From Roseivirga sp. UBA7431 (lineage in GTDB: Bacteria > Bacteroidota > Bacteroidia > Cytophagales > Cyclobacteriaceae): a stretch of DNA of 32,403 nt. The stretch is taken from positions 1 to 32,403 of the forward strand of contig DLQN01000029.1 in the NCBI GenBank assembly GCA_002477595.1. The letters are read 5' to 3'. Made by a program: the position numbers and the translations under genes. The notes beneath the pieces are model-generated. The model worked only from the letters and a program-made list of their open reading frames with translations. It did no database searches and was not told the DNA's origin. This document shows, one piece after another, positions 7,250 through 15,063 of the stretch (position 1 is its first letter; the number at the start of each line of letters is the position of its first letter).

Positions 7250-8284
7250 TTATTTACTTAGGTGATCCCAGCCCTGTGCGGTTAAGGGAACTTGGTTTCC
7301 CTTTTTAGTTATCATTAAATTGCCCTTCGCCAAATCTTGCGCATGGCCAATAAAGTGAATATCCGCATGCTTATCCAACTTCGCATGATCACTTTGCTTA
7401 ATGGTAAATAGCAGTTCATAATCCTCTCCACCATTCAATGCCGAAGTCATCGGGTCTAAATTAAATTCAACTGCCGTTTCAAAAGTCTGATTATCGATTG
7501 GCAATTGGTCTTCGTAAATCACAAAGCCTACACCTGAATGCTTAGAAAGATGAAGCGTCTCTGATGCTAAACCGTCAGAAATATCAATCATCGATGTAGG
7601 AACCACCCCAATTTCTCTTAACTCATGAATAGCATCCATACGAGCCCTTGGTTTCAATTGGCGCTGCACCACATACTGATATTTATCCAATTGTGGCTGC
7701 ATGTCTGGGTTAGCTATAAATGTCTGCTTTTCTCGCTCTAATACTTGTAAACCAATAAAGGCCCCACCTAAATCTCCCGTAGCACAGAGAATATCATTGC
7801 TATTCGCACCTTTTCGGTAGGTCACCAAATCCTTAGGAGTCTTTCCAAAAACTGAAACGGAAATGACCAATCCACTTTGTGACGCAGTAGTATCACCACC
7901 TACTACATCAACATTAAAGTCGTCAGCCGCAGCTTTGATACCCGAGTAAAGTGCTTCGACTGCTTCAACCGAAAAGCGATTGCTTAAAGCCAAAGACACC
8001 ACAACTTGCTGAGGAATACCGTTCATTGCTGCGATGTCAGAAACGTTAACAGCAATGGCCTTATAGCCCAAGTGCTGTAATGGTGCGTAGGAAAGATCGA
8101 AGTGAATTCCCTCTACCAACATATCGGTAGAAATCAAACCATATTCATCACCGTGGTCTATCACAGCGGCATCATCACCGATACCCATCACTGTACTTGC
8201 GTGCTTAGGTTTTAAACCCTCCGCAAGACGATCAATCAGACCAAATTCTCCCAACTCTGATAACTCTGTTCTTTTTTCTGACAT
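7250..8284 (-). CDS. thiL: Thiamine-monophosphate kinase
   Basis: ThiL phosphorylates thiamine monophosphate with ATP to thiamine pyrophosphate, the last step of thiamine cofactor synthesis in the cytoplasm. The 344-residue product has the family motifs in order: an N-terminal FGLIDRLAEGL, the Mg-nucleotide loop MGIGDDAAVI, STDMLVEGIHFDL, KAIAVNVSDIAAMNG, DVVGGDTT, ATGDLGGAFIGL, SMIDISDGLASE and the late LNGGEDYELLF. Length is normal for the Bacteroidota enzyme. It is a single gene between two plus-strand genes, convergent with the PHP gene and divergent from the SDR gene, and no other thi gene is visible. A -7-like TATCTTTG lies 22 bases before its ATG. Confidence 0.95.
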   Translation of the reverse strand: MSEKRTELSELGEFGLIDRLAEGLKPKHASTVMGIGDDAAVIDHGDEYGLISTDMLVEGIHFDLSYAPLQHLGYKAIAVNVSDIAAMNGIPQQVVVSLALSNRFSVEAVEALYSGIKAAADDFNVDVVGGDTTASQSGLVISVSVFGKTPKDLVTYRKGANSNDILCATGDLGGAFIGLQVLEREKQTFIANPDMQPQLDKYQYVVQRQLKPRARMDAIHELREIGVVPTSMIDISDGLASETLHLSKHSGVGFVIYEDQLPIDNQTFETAVEFNLDPMTSALNGGEDYELLFTIKQSDHAKLDKHADIHFIGHAQDLAKGNLMITKKGNQVPLTAQGWDHLSK

Positions 8285-8306
8285 GTCTAACCTTGATTTT
8301 GGATGG

Positions 8307-8314
8307 CAAAGATA
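8307..8314 (-). promoter_or_regulatory. -7 promoter box for thiL (TATCTTTG)
   Basis: Read on the minus strand, TATCTTTG matches TAnnTTTG exactly and ends 22 bases before the thiL ATG. This gives a plausible short leader. No clear -33 TTTG is visible upstream, so the call rests on the -7 element and its position. Confidence 0.45.
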
Positions 8315-8380
8315 ATAGATAGTTCTGAGTTGAACTCCTTACATATGGTAGTCAATAAAATTCTAACTTAATTTGTTTCA

Positions 8381-9190
8381 ATGAAGGATAAAGTAGTCAT
8401 CATCACAGGAGCCTCTTCTGGCATTGGAAAAGCCCTTGCCTTAGAATTTGCTACGCTTGGTTCGAAGGTTGTCATCACGGGAAGAAACGAAGAAAGACTG
8501 AAGGAGGTCGGCCATGCACTAGACCAGCTTGGGGCGCCAAATCTCTGCTTGAAACTTGATGTGGCCAAAGAAAGTGATAACGAGTGCCTAGTGAATGAAA
8601 CCGTCAAAGCCTTCGGAGGAATTGACATCCTCATTAATAATGCAGGCATTTCTATGCGCGCACTCTTAGAAGAAATGGATTTAGATGTTTTCCGTAAGGT
8701 GATGGACATCAACTTTAACGGAACACTTTATGCTACTAAGTATTGCTTGCCACATATCCTGAAATCCAAAGGAAGCATCGTTGGTATTTCATCTATCAAC
8801 GGCTATCGAGGAACGCCTGCACGCACGGCCTATACTGCCTCAAAGTATGCAATGAACGGTTTCTTTGAATCATTGAGAACCGAAGTGATGCACAGAGGCG
8901 TTCACGTATTGGTGGCTTGCCCAGGTTTTACAGGCACCAACATTCGGAATGCCGCCTTAACTGCTGACGGTACTTCACAAGGTGATTCTCCTCGTGACGA
9001 GGGGAAAATGATGACAGCAGAAGAAGTAGCACGTGGCATTATCAAAGCAATCAAAAAACGAAAGCGTGATATTGTTTTTACAACTCAAGGCAAACTCGCG
9101 GTCTTCTTAAACAAATGGATGCCTGGTAGAATGGACAAGATTGTCTTTAACGTCTTCGCCAAAGAACCAGATTCTCCTTTTCAGAAATAG
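8381..9190 (+). CDS. Short-chain dehydrogenase/reductase (SDR)
   Basis: This 269-residue classical SDR has the Rossmann NAD(P)-binding motif TGASSGIG at 9-16. It is followed by GRNEERL, whose Arg after the second strand favours NADP(H) (inference). The structural NNAG is at 86-89 and the catalytic triad is S138, Y151 and K155 in SSIN...YTASK. A PGFTGTNIRN loop follows and then a C-terminal extension with a basic segment (KAIKKRKRD) and LAVFLNKWMPGRM. Such tails occur in SDRs acting on lipid-like substrates near membranes, but the actual substrate is not evident. It is divergent from thiL with about 96 bases between starts. The following gene starts 102 bases on. Confidence 0.9.
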   Translation: MKDKVVIITGASSGIGKALALEFATLGSKVVITGRNEERLKEVGHALDQLGAPNLCLKLDVAKESDNECLVNETVKAFGGIDILINNAGISMRALLEEMDLDVFRKVMDINFNGTLYATKYCLPHILKSKGSIVGISSINGYRGTPARTAYTASKYAMNGFFESLRTEVMHRGVHVLVACPGFTGTNIRNAALTADGTSQGDSPRDEGKMMTAEEVARGIIKAIKKRKRDIVFTTQGKLAVFLNKWMPGRMDKIVFNVFAKEPDSPFQK

Positions 9191-9265
9191 TAACCAATGA
9201 TCGGAAACTAGTAAGCAGGGGTTTATCATCCAGAAGATCAATTATCACAATACTGTTTACCATTT

Positions 9266-9286
9266 ACTGATAACTAATCACTAATT
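9266..9286 (+). repeat. Three degenerate 7-base tandem repeats before the helicase start
   Basis: ACTGATA, ACTAATC and ACTAATT lie head to tail, ending 6 bases before the helicase ATG. The last copy runs into TAATTTTC (9282-9289), a one-mismatch form of the -7 box. The repeats may be a protein-binding array over the promoter or only AT-rich drift. Confidence 0.35.
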
Positions 9287-9292
9287 TTCTAC

Positions 9293-12200
9293 ATGCAGCA
9301 GATCCTGAAGACGTATCAAAGGAGGTTGACCAACCTATCGGGCAACAATCGTTCTTTGCTACTGCTTAGACTGAATGGTGAACAGTTTCTGGACCTCCAT
9401 GAACTTGATCATGTCAATGGGTCGCCTTCTTGGGATTTAGTAGATCAAGTTATTGCTCGTAAATCAAAAATCAATCTGATTCCTATCACAGATGCCCGTG
9501 ATGAAAAATCGAATAAGCTTTCGACCCGACTTAAGAAACTTCAAAGAAGAGAGCAGTTTATCTTTCAAGAGAGTGGTGCACGTGATTTATATGTGGGATG
9601 GCCTTTTGTAGAGGGTAAATTCAATGATGGAACGACACTCAGGGCCCCTCTTTGCTTCTTCCCAGTAGAGCTCGATCAAGATGGGAAGAACTGGGTTATT
9701 TGTACAAAGAAGGACGTTAATATCAGTTTTAATAAAAGTCTGCTTCTGGCTTTCGCCCATTATAATAAGATCGAACTAGCCGATGAGTTGGTCGAATTCA
9801 CTTTCGATGGCTATGATAAAGAAAGCACAGCCTTTAAAAATATGCTTTATGAGCAATTGAGAGAAAGTGCCGTTGACATTCGTTTTAGCAGAGAATTTTA
9901 TGGAAGTCAACTAGAGCCCTTTACTTCAAAAAGTAAGGAAGGTTTTGAGGGAAAGCTTGAAGAAGGTGAAGTAAGTATTAAGATGCAGGCTGTCCTTGGC
10001 ATTTTTCCTCAAGCAGACTCCTATCTGGTGCCTGACTATGACTTTATGATAGATCAGGTTAAGGAGGATAGCCTAGATCACTTCTTTGAAAGAAAAAGCC
10101 TCAACCAGCCAGACATTAGCGCTGCGGACTTCGATCCTACTCGGCATTTTTTAAGTAATGTCAATGCATACGAAACCTTCACCCCATTTGCCCTAGATGC
10201 CTATCAGGAAAATGCGCTGAACGCAGTCAAAAAAGGAAACTCCATAGTGGTTCAAGGACCCCCAGGAACAGGGAAGTCCCAACTTATTTGTAACCTCATT
10301 TCCGATTTCATTGCCAGAGGAAAAAAAGTCTTAGTCGTTAGTCAGAAGCGCGCGGCACTAGATGTCGTATATAATCGATTAAAATCCATCAAAGCCGAAG
10401 ACTTCGCAACACTTGTACATGATTTCAAATCAGACAGAAGCGCTATTTACGACCAATTGGCCAGTCAAATAGAGCAACTTCAAGATTACAAAAGAAGCAA
10501 CACGAGTCTAGATGCCTTACAATTAGACAGGTCTTTTAAGCAAGCAAGTCTCGCTATTGAAGACATCACAGCATCATTAGATGAATATAAAAAAGCCTTA
10601 TTTGACACCAGTGAGTGTGGCCTATCGGTAAAAGAATTATACCTCACCTCAAATCAAGATGGTGCCGCTGTTTCTTTAGTACAAGAGTTCAGCGACTTTC
10701 ACTTTGATCAACTCAATGATTTTAAACGCGAGTTAAGCCTATATTTTGATTATGCCGAAGCGCTTAATGTTGAGGCGCATCCTTGGTCTAGTCGCGTCAG
10801 TTTTGCTGGATTTGGATCCTCAGATCTACAGAAAATCCTGCAATACCTTGATGAGATACCTCATGGAGCGACTCGCTTGACGAAAGAAGTTTCCACCATC
10901 GTTGGAGAAACAGTTGACTATGATGACTGCCGCACCATCAGTGAAAATTTAGAACGCCTCACGGAAATGCAAACCTTCTTGAAAGAGGAGGAAACTTTCA
11001 AGCTTTTTAAACCCATGGTCGTTTTTGGAAGCGAAAGTGCCGGATTACTTTGGCTCCAAAACACAAGAAAACTCATCAATTCCTGTTTTGTAGATCATGG
11101 AGTAGAACAGAGTATTCCTGCCCATGAGATTGGTGAAGTACAAGTCATTCTAAAGCAGCGAAGCGATGCAAAGAACTCCCTTTGGAAGTCATTAAAATGG
11201 AGGGTTTCAAAAGAAAAGCTAAGGCTTGCTCGAATTTTAGTGGCCAATAATCTTCGAGACGATAAAACAGCACTCAAAGTACTTACAGCACGTATTGACA
11301 ATCGACTAAACCTTCAACATCAGCTTACTAAATTAAAGGGAGTTGGCTGGATTAACGAAGTGCCTAAGTCATCAGATCAGGTAGTAATCAATGCATGGAT
11401 TGATCGCATGGAGCTGGCTATTAGCGCCAAAGTTCACTTCGATTCCTTCGCCAATTTCAAAGAGTTCTTCCCTTTAAAAAACTCATCGGCCAAGATATTT
11501 GGAAATAAACTGAAAGCAATTAGTCAGGTGCTTCAAGAACTTCCTCATAGGCGATCCCTTTGGAATCAATACATCTTTCCAAGGCAAATAGACATCATGT
11601 TGTCGGATGCTAACTATGCGAGTGCATTGAAAACCAGCGCCAGACAAGACTTTGACCTACTGGTCGCATTAGATAAAATTAGAGCCTCGTTCACTGAAGC
11701 ACAACGTGCTGCAACGGACAAATTAATCGATCACGGGGCAGCCGATAAGGAAGATGCCATCACGCTGCTTGATAATAGTCTTCGACTGGCTTGGATCAAT
11801 CACATTGAGAATAAACACCCAATCCTTTCCGATGTGTCAACATTGAAGTTTCAGAGTAGGATTGAGGAGTTGCAGCAAGCCGTCTTAGATAAATCTGAAG
11901 CCAGTGCCTCAATTTTACTTCAGCGGGCCAAAGAAAGAACTTATGAAGGGCTAGAATTCAATCGCCTCAACAACCAAGTCACTTACAGAGACCTAAAACA
12001 TCAAGTCACAAAGAAGAAGAAGATTTGGCCCTTGAGAAGACTCATTTCCAACTTCGAACATGAGCTATTTAACCTTGTACCTTGCTGGCTCGCTTCTCCT
12101 GAAGCAGTATCAGCCTTGTTCCCAATGGAACCCTTCTTTGACCTCGTTATTTTTGATGAAGCCAGCCAATGCTTTACCGAAAAAGGCCTGCCCGCGATAT

Positions 12201-13300
12201 ATCGCGGCAAACAAGTGGTAATTGCAGGCGACAGTCAACAACTCAGGCCAAATGATCTGTACAGGGTACGTTGGGAGGACGAACAAGAGGACATGGCTTT
12301 GGAGGTAGATTCTCTTCTCGAGCTTGCTAATAATCATTTGATGCAAGTCGATTTAAAAGGTCATTACCGAAGTAATTCGCTATCGCTCATAGACTTCTCA
12401 AACCAGCATTTCTATAAGGGTAAACTAAAAGTATTGCCGAACTTCCTTCGGGTTAACGATGCTGAACCAGCAATAGAATACATAAAAGTAGATGGCATTT
12501 GGGATAAACAGCAAAATCATGTTGAGGCCGATCGTATTGTAACGATCGTTAAAACCTTTGCTGAGCAAGAGTCTACCCATACACTCGGAATTGTGACATT
12601 TAATGCCCCTCAACAAGCATTAATCTTAGATAAACTCGAAGCGGTTGGCTTGAGTAAAGCGCGTGACCTATTCGTCAAAAATATCGAGAACGTCCAGGGT
12701 GACGAAAGGGATATTATCATCTTTTCAACGGCCTATGCACCTGATAGCAAAGGCAAGTTATCGGCACAATTCGGAAGCCTGAACCAAACGGGTGGTGAAA
12801 ACAGGCTAAATGTTGCCATTACCCGAGCAAAGGAGAAGGTGATTGTCATTACTTCTATCCTACCTTGTGAGTTGAAGGTTGATCAAGTGAAAAATGATGG
12901 ACCAAAACTGCTTAAAGCTTATTTACAATACGCACATGATGTTTCAGCTAATGCGTTTAAACCTAATATTCCAAAAGAGTCTAATTTTGGAACTGATTGG
13001 TTTCTGAAAAACAAGTTTCGTGCATGGGAAAGTGAATTATCCGTAAATCTAGCCTATCACGACCCATTTGCCGATGTTTCTCTCAAAGAAAATGGAAAGC
13101 ACCTTGGCCTCTTATTTACCGATGACGATTATTATTATGACAGTCTATCTTCCAAAGAAGTATTCGTTTATCGACCAGCACATCTAAGCGCTAAAAACTG
13201 GCCCACGGCAATGGTTTTCTCTCGTGAATACTGGATGCACCAAGATAAAATTAAAGATAAACTCAAACGATTTACTGAGGAAAGTAAGGTGCTGTCCTAA
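9293..13300 (+). CDS. Large Upf1-like superfamily 1 helicase with degenerate nuclease-like C-terminus
   Basis: The 1335-residue cytoplasmic ATPase/helicase has all SF1 motifs. A Q-motif-like FALDAYQENALNAV is near residue 300 and Walker A GPPGTGKS is at about 322-329. Walker B IFDEASQC is near 955 and motif III VIAGDSQQLRP near 978. They are followed by GHYRSN, TFNAPQQALI, QGDERDIIIFS and the arginine motif NRLNVAITRAKEKV near 1175. The arrangement (DEAS, GDSQQL, QGDE) is that of Upf1/DNA2-like SF1B enzymes. About 600 mainly helical residues are inserted between motifs I and II. The last ~110 residues (VNLAYHDPF...GLLFTDDDYYYDSL...VFSREYW) resemble the PD-(D/E)XK/Vsr-like tail of related large helicases, but the expected acidic residues look replaced. 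It stands alone between an SDR gene and convergent gldH (4-base overlap). Its role in DNA or RNA metabolism or defence is undecided. Confidence 0.85.
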   Translation: MQQILKTYQRRLTNLSGNNRSLLLLRLNGEQFLDLHELDHVNGSPSWDLVDQVIARKSKINLIPITDARDEKSNKLSTRLKKLQRREQFIFQESGARDLYVGWPFVEGKFNDGTTLRAPLCFFPVELDQDGKNWVICTKKDVNISFNKSLLLAFAHYNKIELADELVEFTFDGYDKESTAFKNMLYEQLRESAVDIRFSREFYGSQLEPFTSKSKEGFEGKLEEGEVSIKMQAVLGIFPQADSYLVPDYDFMIDQVKEDSLDHFFERKSLNQPDISAADFDPTRHFLSNVNAYETFTPFALDAYQENALNAVKKGNSIVVQGPPGTGKSQLICNLISDFIARGKKVLVVSQKRAALDVVYNRLKSIKAEDFATLVHDFKSDRSAIYDQLASQIEQLQDYKRSNTSLDALQLDRSFKQASLAIEDITASLDEYKKALFDTSECGLSVKELYLTSNQDGAAVSLVQEFSDFHFDQLNDFKRELSLYFDYAEALNVEAHPWSSRVSFAGFGSSDLQKILQYLDEIPHGATRLTKEVSTIVGETVDYDDCRTISENLERLTEMQTFLKEEETFKLFKPMVVFGSESAGLLWLQNTRKLINSCFVDHGVEQSIPAHEIGEVQVILKQRSDAKNSLWKSLKWRVSKEKLRLARILVANNLRDDKTALKVLTARIDNRLNLQHQLTKLKGVGWINEVPKSSDQVVINAWIDRMELAISAKVHFDSFANFKEFFPLKNSSAKIFGNKLKAISQVLQELPHRRSLWNQYIFPRQIDIMLSDANYASALKTSARQDFDLLVALDKIRASFTEAQRAATDKLIDHGAADKEDAITLLDNSLRLAWINHIENKHPILSDVSTLKFQSRIEELQQAVLDKSEASASILLQRAKERTYEGLEFNRLNNQVTYRDLKHQVTKKKKIWPLRRLISNFEHELFNLVPCWLASPEAVSALFPMEPFFDLVIFDEASQCFTEKGLPAIYRGKQVVIAGDSQQLRPNDLYRVRWEDEQEDMALEVDSLLELANNHLMQVDLKGHYRSNSLSLIDFSNQHFYKGKLKVLPNFLRVNDAEPAIEYIKVDGIWDKQQNHVEADRIVTIVKTFAEQESTHTLGIVTFNAPQQALILDKLEAVGLSKARDLFVKNIENVQGDERDIIIFSTAYAPDSKGKLSAQFGSLNQTGGENRLNVAITRAKEKVIVITSILPCELKVDQVKNDGPKLLKAYLQYAHDVSANAFKPNIPKESNFGTDWFLKNKFRAWESELSVNLAYHDPFADVSLKENGKHLGLLFTDDDYYYDSLSSKEVFVYRPAHLSAKNWPTAMVFSREYWMHQDKIKDKLKRFTEESKVLS

Positions 13301-13764
13301 TTTGATACTTCTATGCGTACCCCAATCGAATAGGCACCTCCTAGAGTAGTCTTCCGCATGTACTGAGCGATTCGAAGTCGATAGGTCCCAGAGGCTGGAA
13401 AGTCATAACCAGATAGGATGGTCTCGCTATGTTGAAAAACAGTATTCCCTTTACCAAAAGGCTTACCTGTAGTCTCATCAAACAACTTAAAATTGACTAG
13501 GTCAGATGACAAAACGTTGCCAGCGGTGTCCTCCAGATAATAGGTCATGTAACAGTTTCTGAATGGAAAGTCTAGGCTGTTTCTAATCTTCAATAACACA
13601 TCGTTATTGGCGACTTCATCGATCGTAAACTCAAAACTTGGGATGGTATCCATATGCCAGCTTTGCCCTTCAAAATTATAATCAGATTCATAGACCCTTT
13701 CAGTATCGCAGCCAACAATAAGCAGTATCAATAGCCCCAACAAAGTTACCTGAGACTTATTCAT
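13297..13764 (-). CDS. gldH: Gliding motility lipoprotein GldH
   Basis: The product has 155 residues from the ATG at 13764: MNKSQVTLLGLLILLIVGCD, a lipoprotein signal with lipid Cys at residue 19. The mature part matches GldH: Y...SWHMDTIPSFEFTI, then a beta-sandwich with FPFRNCYMTYYLEDTAGN and the late YRLRIAQYMRKTTLGGAYSIGVRIE. GldH is an envelope lipoprotein required for gliding in Flavobacterium johnsoniae and belongs to the machinery linked to type IX secretion. The same frame stays open far upstream, but that part lies in another frame of ricT and is not a real extension. The start overlaps the 3' end of ricT by 8 bases, so the two are probably translationally coupled. The partners gldI-gldN are not in the window. 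Confidence 0.9.
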   Translation of the reverse strand: MNKSQVTLLGLLILLIVGCDTERVYESDYNFEGQSWHMDTIPSFEFTIDEVANNDVLLKIRNSLDFPFRNCYMTYYLEDTAGNVLSSDLVNFKLFDETTGKPFGKGNTVFQHSETILSGYDFPASGTYRLRIAQYMRKTTLGGAYSIGVRIEVSN

Positions 13765-15028
13765 TGCTAGTTTTTTTGTTTGGAAAACGTCTTTTCTTGT
13801 TTCTATTGCCATTGGGCTTATTAGAGACACTTTCCTTGGTCTCAGGCTGAGTTGAAGCTGCAGCCTTTGGTTGATGAACTCCCTTAGCTTCAGGCTGCCC
13901 CGGTTTCTTATTGCGGTTCCTATTCTTGTTTGGCCTTCTTTTCTTAGACCCAGTATCCTTGCGCTTGAACTTTTCGTCCATTTGTTCAAGGTCCTTATTG
14001 ATTCTATTATCTCCAATAATGACCTCAATCTTATCTAAAGTTAAGCTTTCAGGAACTTCACCTGCCTTATTCATGGCCATGATCTCCTTAACACGATCCG
14101 TTGATATTGGGTGCCAGTTATTGTCGCGGTCAAAACTGAACCACATTAACTTTCTAAAGATATCTGTCTTCTGAAGTCGAGCTTCGCCATTCTTAGTCTT
14201 TAGGGATTTTATCTCAGGAATATCCTCTAAGGCATCCATATAAGTTTCTAACTCATAGTTGAGACAACATTTGAGACGACCACACTGACCTGATAACTTA
14301 CTTGGATTCAAGCTAAGGTTCTGGTATCGTGCCGCTGAAGTGGAAACACTTTTAAAATCGGTCAGCCAAGTAGAACAGCATAACTCTCTACCGCAAGAAC
14401 CTATACCTCCTAGCCTACTGGCCTCTTGACGTAAACTAATCTGTCGCATGTCGACACGAATTTTAAATTCACCTGCAAGGACCTTGATTAATTCACGAAA
14501 GTCCACTCGTTCTTCTGCTGAGTAGTAAAAAGTTGCTTTGGTATTATCTGCTTGAAACTCTATGTCTGTGAGTTTCATACCCAAATTTTGCTCAATAATT
14601 ATATTTCTGGTTCTATAAAGCGCAGGGTTTTCACGTTGCCTTACTTCTTCAAACTTTTCAAGGTCACTGAGTGTAGCCTTTCGATAAACTTTCCGAATCT
14701 CATTATCGTCAGGCACCTTCTTTTTCTTCATTTGCAATCGAACTAATTCGCCTTGCATAGAAACATAACCGAGGTGATGTCCACCTTGCACATCAACAAC
14801 GACAGCTTCACCAGTTACCAAGTCGAGATTTGAAGCATTACGATAAAAGTCCTTTCGCCCGTTTTTAAAGCGCACTTCTACAATATCGAATTTCTCTTGG
14901 ACGGGGATGTCCATGTTGGAAAGCCAATCAAATACATTGAGTTTGTTGCAACCTCCGGTGGAGCATCCTCCATTATTGTTGCACCCTGCTGTTTTTCCCT
15001 CAACACTCACGCCACAGCTACAGCTCAT
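13757..15028 (-). CDS. ricT: RicT/YaaT-type PSP1-domain protein
   Basis: The 423-residue protein contains the PSP1/RicT domain (about residues 45-270) with FKNGRKDFYRN, ALYRTRNIIIEQNLGMKL and FYYSAEERVDFRELIK. The hallmark Cys clusters are GSCGRELCC and CGRLKCCLNYE. In Bacillus, RicT (YaaT) is part of a [4Fe-4S]-bearing RicAFT complex that modulates RNase Y and mRNA maturation; the role in Bacteroidota is not established. The N-terminus is Cys-rich (five Cys in the first 27 residues). The C-terminal ~80 residues are a basic, Asn/Lys/Pro-rich disordered tail (KKRRPNKNRNRNKK), perhaps RNA binding (inference). The gene is 35 bases behind purD and overlaps gldH by 8 bases. The ricT-gldH order recurs in Bacteroidota. 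Confidence 0.88.
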   Translation of the reverse strand: MSCSCGVSVEGKTAGCNNNGGCSTGGCNKLNVFDWLSNMDIPVQEKFDIVEVRFKNGRKDFYRNASNLDLVTGEAVVVDVQGGHHLGYVSMQGELVRLQMKKKKVPDDNEIRKVYRKATLSDLEKFEEVRQRENPALYRTRNIIIEQNLGMKLTDIEFQADNTKATFYYSAEERVDFRELIKVLAGEFKIRVDMRQISLRQEASRLGGIGSCGRELCCSTWLTDFKSVSTSAARYQNLSLNPSKLSGQCGRLKCCLNYELETYMDALEDIPEIKSLKTKNGEARLQKTDIFRKLMWFSFDRDNNWHPISTDRVKEIMAMNKAGEVPESLTLDKIEVIIGDNRINKDLEQMDEKFKRKDTGSKKRRPNKNRNRNKKPGQPEAKGVHQPKAAASTQPETKESVSNKPNGNRNKKRRFPNKKTSNE

Positions 15029-15063
15029 AGGTATATAATGCCCAATTAGGGCTTTGAGTATAA

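Noticed and set aside
7193..7261. A 22-codon plus-strand frame (MPYDLTAIIAVLFSLILTLL...) just after the PHP gene, a possible single-helix micro-protein
   Set aside because: It overlaps the thiL 3' end by 12 bases and has no ribosome site or own promoter. Short hydrophobic frames arise often in T-rich DNA, so only conservation could rescue it.
8368..8712. 114-codon minus-strand frame opposite the SDR gene
   Set aside because: It is antisense to a clear SDR with all motifs, and its composition is Ser/Leu-rich as expected for a shadow frame.
12192..12207. Perfect 16-base palindrome CCGCGATATATCGCGG
   Set aside because: It sits inside the helicase coding sequence, encodes ordinary residues of a conserved part (AIYRG) and has no second copy that I noticed. 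Chance is sufficient.
13765..14028. Upstream extension of the gldH frame to 243 residues
   Set aside because: It lies in another frame of ricT, and the ATG at 13764 starts a perfect lipoprotein signal. The extension is a shadow.
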